Source: Candidatus Segatella intestinihominis (GTDB lineage Bacteria; Bacteroidota; Bacteroidia; Bacteroidales; Bacteroidaceae). From it: a stretch of DNA of 60,258 bases. Below, piece by piece: positions 16,606 to 25,937 of this stretch. The notes under the pieces were generated by a model. It was not told the DNA's origin, did no database searches, and saw only the letters and a program-made list of their open reading frames with translations. Positions within the stretch are counted from its first letter, which is position 1. Each line of letters starts with the position of its first letter. Where the stretch lies: assembly GCA_900548535.1 (NCBI GenBank), contig URLG01000006.1, positions 1 to 60,258 on the forward strand, read 5' to 3'. The translations under genes and the position numbers were made by a program.

Positions 16606-17466
16606 ATGAGACAATTAAAAATTACTCAATCCATCACGAATCGTAACAACGCTTCGCTGGAAAAATATCTCCAAGATATTGGACATGAAGAGCAGATTTC
16701 CCCAGAAGAGGAAGTAGAGCTCGCCCAAAGGATAAGAAAAGGTGACCGCAAGGCTTTGGACAAGCTTTGCAAAGCTAATCTGCGCTTTGTCGTATCTGTA
16801 GCCAAACAATATCAAAACCAGGGAGTCGGCCTCTCCGACCTCATCAGCGAGGGCAACAGAGGACTGATCAAGGCTGCAGAGAAATTCGATGAGACCCGAG
16901 GCTTCAAGTTCATATCTTACGCCGTTTGGTGGATTCGCCAAAGCATTCTGCAGGCCATCGCCGAGCAGAGCCACATCGTGCGCCTGCCACTGAACCAGGT
17001 GGGCAGCATCAACAAACTGGTGCATGAGATGAACAAATTTGAGCAAGAGCATGAGCGCCGCCCCAACTATGAGGAAATCTTGGACAAGGTGGACATCCCC
17101 GAGGACAAGATAGCCGATGCCATCAAGGCGAGCAGCAAACACGTGAGCGTGGATGCGCCACTGGTAGATGGAGAAGAAGGCAGCATGCTCGATATATTGT
17201 CTAACTCAGAAGCCTCTTCCACCGACAAGGAGCTCTTGCAGGAGTCTCTCCACACGGAGATAGAGCGCGCCTTAGCCACTCTCAAGGATAGAGAGCTGGT
17301 GATCGTGAAGGCTTGCTTTGGCATAGGCGTTCCCGAGATGACGCTCGATGAGATAAGCATCAGATTCAATCTCTCACGTGAACGAGTGCGCCAGATCAGG
17401 GACAAGGGAGTCAGAAGACTGCGCCACAATATCAACAACAAGTTACTGAAGTCTTACTTAGGATAA
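16606..17466 (+). CDS. rpoD: Primary (housekeeping) RNA polymerase sigma factor, Bacteroidota type
   Basis: This 286-residue sigma-70 protein lacks the acidic region 1.1 and the non-conserved domain, as is normal for the phylum. It has region 1.2 (SLEKYLQDIGHEEQISPEEE), regions 2.1-2.4 (LCKANLRFVVSVAKQYQ, LSDLISEGNRGLIKAAEKFD, FKFISYAVWWIRQSI), region 3 and region 4 with the helix-turn-helix MTLDEISIRFNLSRERVRQI. It directs transcription from the TTTG/TAnnTTTG promoters seen throughout this window. A 152-residue exported protein follows 39 bases later on the same strand. Confidence 0.97.
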   Translation: MRQLKITQSITNRNNASLEKYLQDIGHEEQISPEEEVELAQRIRKGDRKALDKLCKANLRFVVSVAKQYQNQGVGLSDLISEGNRGLIKAAEKFDETRGFKFISYAVWWIRQSILQAIAEQSHIVRLPLNQVGSINKLVHEMNKFEQEHERRPNYEEILDKVDIPEDKIADAIKASSKHVSVDAPLVDGEEGSMLDILSNSEASSTDKELLQESLHTEIERALATLKDRELVIVKACFGIGVPEMTLDEISIRFNLSRERVRQIRDKGVRRLRHNINNKLLKSYLG

Positions 17467-17505
17467 GGCATCAGCAAGGAAAAAGAAAATAATATTAACA
17501 AGACA

Positions 17506-17964
17506 ATGAAGATAACAAAAATTGCATTAGCTGCACTGGCACTGGCTGGCATTTCATCGCTCGCCGTGACTGCCAAGAACGAACCAAAGACTACTTATAT
17601 CTTTGGTTTCGCCCAGTCATTCAATGACTCTACGGTCTATATCACAGGTGTTCAGCAGCTCGATTCAGCCTATATTCAGGGTAAAGGAAAATTCCTGGTG
17701 AGCAGAGAGAACTACTCTTACCAGTTGCGCGACTATCTGGAGCAGCACGGCGCTGGCTACAGAACTTGCAGCGTGTTCTACGACACTGACCAGAAGAAGG
17801 CGGAGAAGAAATGGGTTAAGCTCTACGACAAGTACACCGCCAAGCCAAAAGCCAAGAAGGTGAAGAACGGACAGAAAATGGACGACGCCCCTACTCCTTG
17901 GCAGGTAAAACAGATAAGCAACGGAGATTTCTCCTTCCAGTCTATCGCACCGGAGGAAAACTAA
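17506..17964 (+). CDS. Small exported protein, unknown function
   Basis: This 152-residue protein has a clear signal peptide (MKITKIALAALALAGIS... to about residue 23, TAKNEP). The mature part starts TTYIFGFAQSFNDSTVYITGVQ, has many aromatic residues and ends with a Lys-rich segment (AKPKAKKVKNGQ) before FSFQSIAPEEN. No catalytic motif is recognisable. It probably resides in the periplasm. It is cotranscribed with or just downstream of rpoD (39-base gap, no terminator between), and its transcript ends in a REP-like element and hairpin. Confidence 0.72.
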   Translation: MKITKIALAALALAGISSLAVTAKNEPKTTYIFGFAQSFNDSTVYITGVQQLDSAYIQGKGKFLVSRENYSYQLRDYLEQHGAGYRTCSVFYDTDQKKAEKKWVKLYDKYTAKPKAKKVKNGQKMDDAPTPWQVKQISNGDFSFQSIAPEEN

Positions 17965-17980
17965 CTCTATCTATATTTCT

Positions 17981-18021
17981 AGCAAGAAATACTGGGAGGG
18001 CAGGTTTGTTACCTGCCCAAT
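17981..18021 (+). repeat. REP-like palindromic element (single copy, forward)
   Basis: One of seven copies in this window. It begins AGCAAGAAATACTGGGAG and continues into GGGCAGGT-TTGTT-ACCTGCCC, an 8-bp hairpin with a five-base loop, then AAT. A GGAG tetranucleotide sits at the foot of the hairpin, as in REP elements spread by TnpA-REP (RAYT) transposases. It lies 16 bases after the stop of the 152-residue protein. Confidence 0.8.
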
Positions 18022-18027
18022 AAAAGA

Positions 18028-18070
18028 AAAAAAGCTCGATAAGCCATTCACTAGCCTATCGAGCTTTTTA
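18028..18070. terminator. Bidirectional terminator between the small exported protein and DPP4
   Basis: AAAAAAGCTCGATA (18028-18041) pairs with TATCGAGCTTTTT (18057-18069), leaving a 15-base loop with A/T tracts on both sides. It serves the rightward gene at 17506 and probably the leftward DPP4 gene. Confidence 0.8.
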
Positions 18071-18135
18071 TGTATCTTGACTCATTCGCAATAAGACGCC
18101 TTACCAGAAGTCTGCTTGCGAATACTATCGTTCTT

Positions 18136-20325
18136 TTACTTCAAGTTCTGCTTGAACCAGTTGGTAATCTGGCGCAAGAGATGATTGCGAGTGTTGCCTC
18201 CAAAGATGCTGTGATTGCGGTTGGTATACCATACTTCCTTGAAGTCCTTGTCTGCCTGTACCAAAGCCTCGGCATACTCGTAAGTATTCTGTGGATGCAC
18301 ATTGTCATCTGCCACGCCATGACAAATCAGCAAGGCTCCATGCAACTGAACGGCACGCTCTATAGGATTTACCTTGTATCCGTCCTCGTTCTCCTGAGGA
18401 GTGCGCATATAGCGCTCGGTATACACCGTGTCGTAGAAGCGATAACAAGTAGGAGGAGCCACTGCCACACCTGCCTTGAACACAGGTCTGCCCTCGCTCA
18501 TACTCATCAAGGTATTGAAGCCACCATAGCTCCAGCCCCAGATGCCGATATTATCCTTGTCCACGTATGGCAGCGAACCCATATAGAGAGCTGTCTCCAC
18601 CTGGTCCTTTGACTCCAGGTCGCCCAAGCGCAAGTAAGTACACTTCTCAAACTCAGCACCACGAGCACCCGTACCGCGACCATCTACGCAAGCCACTATG
18701 AAGCCCTCCTGAGCCAAGTAATAATCGAAGGCGCCACCATTGCCCATGCTTCCTGTGCTCCAAGAATCGAGCACCTGCTGATTGCCCGGACCTGAGTACT
18801 GGAAGAGGATGACAGGATATTTCTTGTTGGCATCAAAGTCCACAGGCTTTACCATCCAGCCGTCCAGCTTCACGCCCTCGGAAGTAGTGAAACTGAAGGT
18901 TTCGCGCTTGCCCCAGTTATACTGCTGGGTCTTCTCCACCAACTTCTTATTGTCTTCCAACATCTTGATCACCTTGCCCTTATTGTCTCTCACGGTAAAT
19001 ACATAAGGATGAGAATAAGAGCTCCAGGTATTGACAAAGTAGCGATAATCGCCCGAGAAGTTAGCGGCATTAGAGCCCTTGGCATCAGTGAGTTGCTCCA
19101 CCTTACCATTCTTGTGAGCCACATATACCTGTCGGTCGTGCGCATTCAGCTTGGCAGCCTGGAAATACACATCGCCCGTCTTCTCGTCCATGCCATAGAT
19201 GTCAGTCACATCATAGTTGCCCTTCTCCACCTGGCGAATCAGCTTACCATTCATATCATAGAGATACAGATGCATAAATCCATCACGATCGCTAGGCAGC
19301 AAGATGGTCTTCTTGCCCACGATGCTGTTCTCCACCACTTCCTCCTTCACAAACTTAGGCACACTCTCCTTGATGAGCATCTTGCTAACGCCTGTAAAAG
19401 GATTGACGCCATAGAGGCGCATATCATCCTGATGACGATTCATGGTGTAGACGATGAGCTGGTTGGCATCAGGCGATGTTTTGATGCGTGGATAATAGCC
19501 ATCGGCATCCACTGGCACATTCAGCGCAATGGTCTTGCCACTCTTCAGGTCATAGCTCCAAAGGCTCACCTTCGAGTTGTCCTGACCTGCCTTAGGATAC
19601 TTGTAAGAATACTCGCCTGGGTAATCATGAAATTCCGTGCGAGTAGGATGAGAGCCCTCGAAGAGCTGGAGCGAATAAGTCTTCACATGCGACTCATCAA
19701 ATCGAATCCAGCCGATGCTCGTACCATCTGCATTCCAGGCAAAGGCACGATTGAAGCTAAACTCCTCCTCGTATACCCAGTCAGGAATACCATTGATAAC
19801 CTCATTAAACTTACCGTCCTTTGTTATCTGCACTTCCTTTTCTGTATCAGTGACATAGAGATTATTGTCCTTGACAAAGGCGATATGGCGAGAATCTGGC
19901 GACCATGTAGCCACCTGCTGGTTTTCACCCTCAGAAAGCTTCTTCAAAGTCTTCTTGGCGATGTCATATACGAAATACTCAGCCTTGAAGGAGCGGCGAT
20001 ACACAGCCTGGCGCTTCGTCATCACCAGCATCTTCTTGCCGTCTGGGCTAATCACATAGCCATCTATCTCCTCAAAGGGAGCCTTAGCTGCCGCTACATC
20101 GAAGAGCACAGCCACCTGCTTGCCTGTCTTGAATGAGAAACTCACGATTTGCTTGCCGTCGCTAGAAATATTAGCATACAAATCAGTACCTTCAATAGGA
20201 TTGATACCTGTCACATAAGAGGCAGAAAACTCGCCCGAAGTGATAGCCTTCAGGTCCAGCTTGTCTGCTGCCTGCACAGCCGATACCATCATGATTGCTG
20301 CAATAAAAGTTGTAATTTTCTTCAT
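18136..20325 (-). CDS. Dipeptidyl-peptidase IV (S9B family)
   Basis: This 729-residue exported serine peptidase removes Xaa-Pro or Xaa-Ala dipeptides from peptide N-termini, feeding peptide catabolism. A signal peptide (to AVQAADK) precedes an eight-bladed propeller (about 60-470) and a C-terminal alpha/beta hydrolase. The triad is Ser599 in GWSYGGF, Asp673 in HGVADDNVH and His705 in NRNHSIFGG. The substrate-binding glutamate motif of the propeller appears as DWVYEEEF. It starts two bases after the stop of the upstream GldB gene, so they are translationally adjacent, an arrangement consistent with an operon. No obvious sorting domain is visible. Confidence 0.94.
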   Translation of the reverse strand: MKKITTFIAAIMMVSAVQAADKLDLKAITSGEFSASYVTGINPIEGTDLYANISSDGKQIVSFSFKTGKQVAVLFDVAAAKAPFEEIDGYVISPDGKKMLVMTKRQAVYRRSFKAEYFVYDIAKKTLKKLSEGENQQVATWSPDSRHIAFVKDNNLYVTDTEKEVQITKDGKFNEVINGIPDWVYEEEFSFNRAFAWNADGTSIGWIRFDESHVKTYSLQLFEGSHPTRTEFHDYPGEYSYKYPKAGQDNSKVSLWSYDLKSGKTIALNVPVDADGYYPRIKTSPDANQLIVYTMNRHQDDMRLYGVNPFTGVSKMLIKESVPKFVKEEVVENSIVGKKTILLPSDRDGFMHLYLYDMNGKLIRQVEKGNYDVTDIYGMDEKTGDVYFQAAKLNAHDRQVYVAHKNGKVEQLTDAKGSNAANFSGDYRYFVNTWSSYSHPYVFTVRDNKGKVIKMLEDNKKLVEKTQQYNWGKRETFSFTTSEGVKLDGWMVKPVDFDANKKYPVILFQYSGPGNQQVLDSWSTGSMGNGGAFDYYLAQEGFIVACVDGRGTGARGAEFEKCTYLRLGDLESKDQVETALYMGSLPYVDKDNIGIWGWSYGGFNTLMSMSEGRPVFKAGVAVAPPTCYRFYDTVYTERYMRTPQENEDGYKVNPIERAVQLHGALLICHGVADDNVHPQNTYEYAEALVQADKDFKEVWYTNRNHSIFGGNTRNHLLRQITNWFKQNLK

Positions 20326-20327
20326 TT

Positions 20328-21146
20328 TTAGTCTTTATGTAATGCCTCGATAGCCGAGTAGTCCTCGTCTTCGAGCAATTCCTTCACCGTTATCTTAGGA
20401 TTGCGCTTGACATAAGCATTGATGGTCTTTACATACTTGGCGGTAAAGATCTCCTTGCACATCGCCTTGTTCACTGCCCACATGATCTTGCCCATGTGCA
20501 AGTCTCTATCCAACTGCGGACGGGTATCGAAATTGTCCATCGGATAGATACTGAGCAAATAGAATGTCAAACAATCGGGCACGATGTATTCTCGGGTCAT
20601 CAATGCGCGCTGCTGCGCTGTGTAATATTTCTTGTAGAGTGGATAGTTGGCACCCATATATTTATCCAGCGAGATGCCCACGGAGTGCTCACCCACCACG
20701 ATGCTCTGGTCCAAGGCGCCTATCTGGGCATAGAATGACGGCTGCTGCATCTCTGGTATCCAGCCCTTGAGTCGCTTAAAGGCTGCCACTAGCTGCTCGT
20801 TGATGTCGTCCATGTTGGCATATTCTGCCTCGGCATCGGCGATGAGAGCCTGGAGCGTGGAGTCCTGATAGAACATGAGGAAGCGGTTGCTGATGTTGGC
20901 ATCGGTGATGGTGCCTAGCTGCAACATCTTCTCTATCAGGGTACGAGTCTCGATAGGATAATCGGTGTTCATCGATTGAAGGGCAGAGAAATCGCCCGTG
21001 GTCAGATAGCGACTCTCCAAGCGGTCATAGCGCTGCACCGACAGGGGTGCGACAATACTGTCTTCGTTCGGCTTGAACTTAAATTCGCAAGCCGAACAAA
21101 GAAGCACACAGGCTAATATAACGATATATCTATATAAGTGTCTCAC
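20328..21146 (-). CDS. GldB-like gliding-motility family lipoprotein
   Basis: This 272-residue lipoprotein has a signal ending LLCSACEFKFK (Cys20). The body resembles GldB of Bacteroidota: an opening VQRYDRLESRYL and the segment GEHSVGISLDKYMGANYPLYKKYY, whose middle (GISLDKYMG) is characteristic, with DCLTFYLLSIYPMD near the end. GldB is required for gliding and type IX secretion in Flavobacteria; Bacteroidales lack gliding, so here its role is unknown and perhaps tied to envelope homeostasis. It is directly followed by DPP4 (two-base gap). Confidence 0.83.
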   Translation of the reverse strand: MRHLYRYIVILACVLLCSACEFKFKPNEDSIVAPLSVQRYDRLESRYLTTGDFSALQSMNTDYPIETRTLIEKMLQLGTITDANISNRFLMFYQDSTLQALIADAEAEYANMDDINEQLVAAFKRLKGWIPEMQQPSFYAQIGALDQSIVVGEHSVGISLDKYMGANYPLYKKYYTAQQRALMTREYIVPDCLTFYLLSIYPMDNFDTRPQLDRDLHMGKIMWAVNKAMCKEIFTAKYVKTINAYVKRNPKITVKELLEDEDYSAIEALHKD

Positions 21147-21225
21147 AAATTTGCAATCTTTAATAGTTACGACTGCAAAAATACTAAAAAATCTCTTAAA
21201 TACAAAACTTTTTAGTGAATATTTT

Positions 21226-22449
21226 TTAATATTTTACGATTATAGGCTGTTCTATCTGTTTTTTCCAACATTTAAGCCACTCATACCACTCTTTTTCGCC
21301 CTTCGGACCATAGGTTTCGTTGGCGCTGGTATAGGCTAGCTTGTAGCTCAACCTGTTGCCTATCGGTCTCACTACCTGCGTGTAACAGTCCTTGTTGGCT
21401 GGCATCTGCTTGGCTAACATCTGGGCTGGCACATAGATGCCCAAGCCCACGGTTTCGAGCTTATGTTTGCCATCATCCTTGCCCGTAGGCCAGTCGCAGC
21501 CCCAACAGCCGCGCAAGCCCTTGCCATCGGCATACTCGCTGGAACCCTTCACATTGATGAGTCCGGTGGCAAAGTCATAGTTGCTCACGTCCTTATTGAA
21601 GAACACGTCCACGTCGAAGTCTCTGTGTCCGGCATAGATGGTATATCGAATGGTGGCATTGACGGGCTTCAAGCCTGGAGCAGGCGTCCATCCCCTATCG
21701 TCCAATTCCACGATGGCACGCAGCGGACCTTCTGAGATCACTCGCTGCTCTTGGTATTTCAAGTCATTGAGCAACACTTGGTTCTGTCCGTCCCATCCTC
21801 TCAGGGCTCCCAGTCCGTATGTATTGCCCACCCAGAGGCAGTCATCGCCCGAGCCAGCAGCTATCTGCTCTTCCGATGGATAGAACTGAGTCTTCTCTAT
21901 TACCAGTCCTGGATTGATCTTGCCATAGAGGTCGATGGTCTGACGATGGTCAAAGTATACGCGCATAGCCACCAAGTCGCTCTCAAAGCAGATGCCATGG
22001 GAATGAACATAGTGATAGGGATCCTTGGTTCGCTTGTCGAAGGCGATGCTCTTCAGATAGATATCTTGCTGGTTCTTGGCTAGTTTCTTGTTGCGGCTAG
22101 GCAGGCAAAGCTCGGCAAAGGTGCGGGCTGGGTATTGCGCCTGCTCGCCTTCCTCATATAGGCTCACGCAGTATGTTTTCTTTTCCTTCTTGCCAAGGTC
22201 CACCAAGAAGCAGAGTTCATCGTTCACGCAGTCTCGGTCCAGGTCATCGAGCTGTGATGGAATCTCCTTGCCATCCACTTTTACCACAGCCTTCCGGATG
22301 TCTCCCCATGACTTGAGATCCATCACTACGGGGACGTCCTGGCGTGCCTCTCCCGATGGATTCTTCACCGTTACCTCAACTAGCTTCTGAGCCTGCACGC
22401 CCAGTGACAGAAGGGCTGCGACTACTGCCATCATCATTTTCTTTTTCAT
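21226..22449 (-). CDS. DUF4861 family exported protein
   Basis: This 407-residue protein has a signal peptide ending GVQAQ and matches the DUF4861 family: QDVPVVMDLKSWGDIR, LVDLGKKEKKTYCVSLY, an SHGICFESDLVAMRVYFDHR core, WTPAPGLKP and HRDFDVDVFFN. Members occur near polysaccharide-utilisation genes and are predicted carbohydrate-active, with a beta-sandwich fold, but substrate is not established. Here no PUL genes adjoin it. It shares direction with DPP4 and GldB, separated from the latter by 79 bases of AT-rich sequence. Confidence 0.8.
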   Translation of the reverse strand: MKKKMMMAVVAALLSLGVQAQKLVEVTVKNPSGEARQDVPVVMDLKSWGDIRKAVVKVDGKEIPSQLDDLDRDCVNDELCFLVDLGKKEKKTYCVSLYEEGEQAQYPARTFAELCLPSRNKKLAKNQQDIYLKSIAFDKRTKDPYHYVHSHGICFESDLVAMRVYFDHRQTIDLYGKINPGLVIEKTQFYPSEEQIAAGSGDDCLWVGNTYGLGALRGWDGQNQVLLNDLKYQEQRVISEGPLRAIVELDDRGWTPAPGLKPVNATIRYTIYAGHRDFDVDVFFNKDVSNYDFATGLINVKGSSEYADGKGLRGCWGCDWPTGKDDGKHKLETVGLGIYVPAQMLAKQMPANKDCYTQVVRPIGNRLSYKLAYTSANETYGPKGEKEWYEWLKCWKKQIEQPIIVKY

Positions 22450-22483
22450 TGTCGTATCGTTTTTAAGTTTAGTTTGTTTGTGT

Positions 22484-23500
22484 TTATAAGCTAGAAAATA
22501 ACTTTTTCCCCTTCACATAATATTGCCAGAGGATAGAGCAGTCGAAGACTTGCTCCACATGCTCGCTTACTCGATGCTCTTGAATGCGGCGGCGGTCTTC
22601 GTCGAAGTCTTTCTTCCATGCCTTGAATGCTTTTCTTGCCTTGTAGATAGCTCGGAAGTCTCCCCAGTTGTGCTTCAAGATGAGCATCTCCCAGGCAGCG
22701 AGATAATCCAAGAACCAGCGCATACGCATCACGTGATTCAAATCCTTATCGCTCAGATTCTTATAGAGCATGGTTAGATTATTTCTGAAATTCAAGTACG
22801 TCTTCATCGGATTGCTCTTAGGCAGCGTTCCTCCGCCCACATGATAAACCTCGCTCTCTGGGATGCAGTATATCTTTCTGCCCATCAATCGCAATCGCCA
22901 GCAGAGGTCTATCTCCTCATTGTGGGCAAAGAATCTGCCGTCCAGTCCGCCTGCCTCCCAATAGTCCTTGCTGCGAATCATCATGCAGGCTCCCGTAGCC
23001 CAGAGCACTTCCTGCTGATAGTCATACTGACCATTGTCACGCTCCACGGTATCAAAGATTCTGCCACGGCAGAAAGGATAGCCATACTTGTCGAGGAAGC
23101 CACCGCAGGCACCGGCATACTCAAAGCTGTCCTTGTCATATTCGGCAAGCAACTTAGGCTGGCAGGCTGCCACCTGAGGATGAGAGTCCATAAACTCGAT
23201 GAGCGGAGTGAGCCAATGATGCGCCACCTCCACATCGCTGTTCAGGAGCACATAATATTCTGCCCCTATCTGCTTCAGGGCACGGTTATAGCCCTCGGCA
23301 AAACCGAAGTTCTGCTCCAGCACGATGGTCTTAACCTGCGGAAACTGAGTCTCCAAGAGATGCATGGACTGGTCTGACGAACAATTGTCCGCCACCCATA
23401 TCTCGGCATCCTGCCTAGAATATTCCACTACATTGGGAAGATACTTGGCAAGCATCTTCTGCCCATTCCAATTCAATATGACGATTGCTACTTTTGCCAT
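22484..23500 (-). CDS. Family 2 glycosyltransferase
   Basis: This 338-residue GT2 enzyme (rhamnosyl/galactofuranosyl-type) starts VAIVILNWNGQKMLAKYLP, with the nucleotide-sugar aspartate in VADNCSSDQS, NFGFAEGYNRAL and the metal-binding LLNSDVEV. GACMMIRSKDYWEAGG and a later NEEIDLCWRLRLMG give the acceptor and catalytic ED motifs. No membrane segment is present, so it acts on the cytosolic face, probably in cell-surface glycan synthesis. It overlaps the 3' end of the upstream radical SAM gene by 13 bases, so the two are translationally coupled. Confidence 0.92.
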   Translation of the reverse strand: MAKVAIVILNWNGQKMLAKYLPNVVEYSRQDAEIWVADNCSSDQSMHLLETQFPQVKTIVLEQNFGFAEGYNRALKQIGAEYYVLLNSDVEVAHHWLTPLIEFMDSHPQVAACQPKLLAEYDKDSFEYAGACGGFLDKYGYPFCRGRIFDTVERDNGQYDYQQEVLWATGACMMIRSKDYWEAGGLDGRFFAHNEEIDLCWRLRLMGRKIYCIPESEVYHVGGGTLPKSNPMKTYLNFRNNLTMLYKNLSDKDLNHVMRMRWFLDYLAAWEMLILKHNWGDFRAIYKARKAFKAWKKDFDEDRRRIQEHRVSEHVEQVFDCSILWQYYVKGKKLFSSL

Positions 23501-24384
23501 AATTCTTTCAATTTATTATTCAGGAGATTGGTAAACTCATAGTTTTTCAGTCCCCATTTCGGAGCCACCAAGAGTTCCTTGGGCGATTGGCTTACAAATC
23601 TCTCCAGCACCAAGTCCTTGCGGAGCAGCTGGATATATCTTACGATGACGTCGATGTATTCCTCCACGGTATATACATGGAAGGGATGCTCGGCATATTC
23701 CTGCGCCAGCTTCGTGCCCTTGATGATCTGCATCTGATGAATCTTCAAGATGTCGAGCGGCAGGCTGGAGATGATGGGAGCCTGGCGCAGACTCTCCTCG
23801 GCATCCTCGCCTGGCAATCCGATGATGATGTGCCCGCCTGTCAGGATGCCTCGCTGATGCGTTCGCTCCACGGCATCACGGCAGCAAGCGAAGTCATGAC
23901 CACGGTTGATGCGGCGCAGCGTCTCGTCATTGGCACTCTCGATGCCATATTCCACCAAGACAAAGGTGCGCTGGTTGAGCTCTGCCAGATAATCCAGGAG
24001 TTCATCGCTTACGCAGTCAGGGCGCGTGCCTATCACGATGCCCACCACATCTTCCACCAGCAGTGCCTCCTCATACATCGCTCGGAGATGCTCCACCTTG
24101 TCGTAGGTATTGGTATACGCCTGGAAATAAGCCAGATATTTCATATCCGGATATTTCCTGCTGAAGAAAGCCTTGCCCTCCTCCAACTGTTCGGTGATAG
24201 ACTTCTTACGGTCACAATAGCTGGGATTGAAGGTGCGATTGTCACAATACGTGCATCCGCCACTCGATATCCGCCCATCCCTGTTAGGACAGGAGAATCC
24301 CGCATCTATCGAGATCTTCTGTACCCGAAAGTCAGGGAACTGCTTCCGGATCCACGTCCCAAAGTCATTATAATACAAACTCAT
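23488..24384 (-). CDS. TIGR01212 family radical SAM protein (YhcC-like)
   Basis: This 298-residue enzyme starts at ATG 24384 (MSLYYNDFGTWIRKQF); longer in-frame extension upstream runs through heptamer repeats and mtaB and is not coding. The iron-sulfur binding motif is FSCPNRDGRISSGGCTYC, in which the first Cys is widely separated from the last two, the TIGR01212 hallmark. Further family parts are AYFQAYTNTYD, IGTRPDCVSDELLDYL and GGHIIIGLPGED. The reaction of this family is not established, although it is very widely conserved. It lies between mtaB (44 bases upstream) and the GT2 gene it overlaps. Confidence 0.93.
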   Translation of the reverse strand: MSLYYNDFGTWIRKQFPDFRVQKISIDAGFSCPNRDGRISSGGCTYCDNRTFNPSYCDRKKSITEQLEEGKAFFSRKYPDMKYLAYFQAYTNTYDKVEHLRAMYEEALLVEDVVGIVIGTRPDCVSDELLDYLAELNQRTFVLVEYGIESANDETLRRINRGHDFACCRDAVERTHQRGILTGGHIIIGLPGEDAEESLRQAPIISSLPLDILKIHQMQIIKGTKLAQEYAEHPFHVYTVEEYIDVIVRYIQLLRKDLVLERFVSQSPKELLVAPKWGLKNYEFTNLLNNKLKELWQK

Positions 24385-24396
24385 AATCTTAAAAAC

Positions 24397-24427
24397 AACT
24401 CCTAACTCCAAACTCCTAACTCCTAAC
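24397..24427. repeat. Heptamer simple repeat, CCTAACT/CCAAACT
   Basis: Four to five tandem seven-base units (minus-strand reading AGTTAGG / AGTTTGG) fill the space between mtaB and the radical SAM gene. The same heptamer occurs at 33704 and 42180. Confidence 0.8.
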
Positions 24428-25813
24428 TTACATGATTTCCGCCTTGAGTGCAGTCTTGTCGTGATTGAACTCTCCCAGGCGAACCTTGATGAGCTGGTTG
24501 TCATATTCCTCCTTGGCGAGGGCCGGCGACAGTTCCACACGCACATAGTTCTTGGTGAAACCATGCATCGCCTTGCCACGAGGTGCCTTCTCGAAGAGCA
24601 CTTCCGCTTCCGTGCCGATATACTGAGCATAGAATGCCTGCGTCTTCTCATCGCTCAACTCCAGGAGTCGCTTAGAGCGAAGCTTCTTCTCCTTGTCGCT
24701 CACCACGTATGGTATCTTGAGCGCTGCCGTGCCCGGACGCTCCGAATATGGGAATACATGGAGCTGGGTAACTGGCAGACTCTTCAAGAACTCATAACAT
24801 TCCTCGAAGCATTCTGGTGTCTCGCCTCTACAGCCCACCATCACATCCACACCGATGAAGGCGTCTGGCATCTTCTCCTTGATGAGATCCACCTTATGGG
24901 CGAAGAGCGCCTTGTCATAACGGCGATGCATCAACTTGAGCACCTCATCGCTACCACTCTGCAATGGGATGTGGAAGTGAGGCATGAAGGCACGGCTCTC
25001 GGCGCAATAAGCAATGAGGTCATCATCGCAAAGATCTGGCTCCAGACTGGAGATACGATAACGCTTGATGCCCTCCACCTGGTCGAGTGCTTTCACCAAG
25101 TCGATGAATCGCTCGTGTGTGGTCTGACCAAAGTCGCCGATGTTCACACCCGTGATCACGATTTCCTTGCCTCCCTCACGAGCTGCCTGCTCACTCTGCT
25201 CCACGAGCGAAGCGATGCTAGGATTACGAGAGTTGCCACGGGCGAAAGGTATGGTGCAATAGGTGCAATAGTAGTTGCAGCCATCCTGCACCTTGAGGAA
25301 GTAACGGGTGCGATTGCCTCGTGAGCATGAAGGCTGGAAGGTCTTGATGTCCTTGGTCTTCACGCTGTGATGCTCGTGCAGGGATGATGCATTGCCAGCT
25401 TCGGCTGCATCGGCTGAAGTCAAGCCATGCTCGATGGCAAACTTCTGTGCCCAGGCATCGCTGAGATATTGTATCAAGTTAGCTTTCTCATTGGCTCCGA
25501 GCACCAAGTCCACGCCCTCTATCTTGCTCACATTCTCCGACTCCAGCTGGGCATAGCAGCCCGTCACGATGACGAATGCGCCAGGGTTCTCTCTCACCAT
25601 GCGGTGGATAGCCTGACGGCACTTGTGATCGGCAACCTCGGTTACAGAGCAAGTATTGATGAGACATATATCGGCACGCTCCCCCTTCTGTGCGGTGATG
25701 ACGCCCATGTCCTCGAGCATCTTACCAAAAGTGGAAGTTTCAGAGAAGTTGAGTTTGCAGCCCAGAGTATAGTAAGCTGCCTTTTTGCCTTGGAAAGCAC
25801 TTGAATCTATCAT
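24428..25813 (-). CDS. mtaB: tRNA (N6-threonylcarbamoyladenosine(37)-C2)-methylthiotransferase
   Basis: This 461-residue radical SAM methylthiotransferase converts t6A37 to ms2t6A in ANN-decoding tRNAs. The N-terminal UPF0004 domain has three cysteine motifs (TLGCKLNFSE, LINTCSVTEVAD, VTGCYAQLES); the radical SAM domain has DGCNYYCTYCTIPFARG; the C-terminal TRAM domain spans about the last 65 residues. The KLNFSE and INTCSVT forms indicate MtaB rather than MiaB or RimO. It is transcribed leftward, upstream of the TIGR01212 gene. Confidence 0.95.
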   Translation of the reverse strand: MIDSSAFQGKKAAYYTLGCKLNFSETSTFGKMLEDMGVITAQKGERADICLINTCSVTEVADHKCRQAIHRMVRENPGAFVIVTGCYAQLESENVSKIEGVDLVLGANEKANLIQYLSDAWAQKFAIEHGLTSADAAEAGNASSLHEHHSVKTKDIKTFQPSCSRGNRTRYFLKVQDGCNYYCTYCTIPFARGNSRNPSIASLVEQSEQAAREGGKEIVITGVNIGDFGQTTHERFIDLVKALDQVEGIKRYRISSLEPDLCDDDLIAYCAESRAFMPHFHIPLQSGSDEVLKLMHRRYDKALFAHKVDLIKEKMPDAFIGVDVMVGCRGETPECFEECYEFLKSLPVTQLHVFPYSERPGTAALKIPYVVSDKEKKLRSKRLLELSDEKTQAFYAQYIGTEAEVLFEKAPRGKAMHGFTKNYVRVELSPALAKEEYDNQLIKVRLGEFNHDKTALKAEIM

Positions 25814-25871
25814 ATATTATCTATTATCTGGTTGGTATCGTTGTTTTACAAAGCCTTAGCCTATAAAAACG

Positions 25872-25899
25872 AAAAAGCCGCTAGACCGAAGTCCAGCGG
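25872..25899 (-). terminator. Terminator of the small lipoprotein gene
   Basis: On the minus strand, CCGCTGGAC-TTCG-GTCTAGCGG (25899-25878) has a nine-pair stem with a UUCG tetraloop and runs into CTTTTTCG. It lies about 40 bases beyond the stop at 25938. Confidence 0.85.
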
Positions 25900-25937
25900 T
25901 TGTTTCTCTCATTTTTCGTTCGTAAAGTAATCTGAGA

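Noticed and set aside
19009..20136. 375-residue rightward ORF across the DPP4 gene
   Set aside because: Antisense shadow of a highly conserved coding sequence; no start context, no motif.
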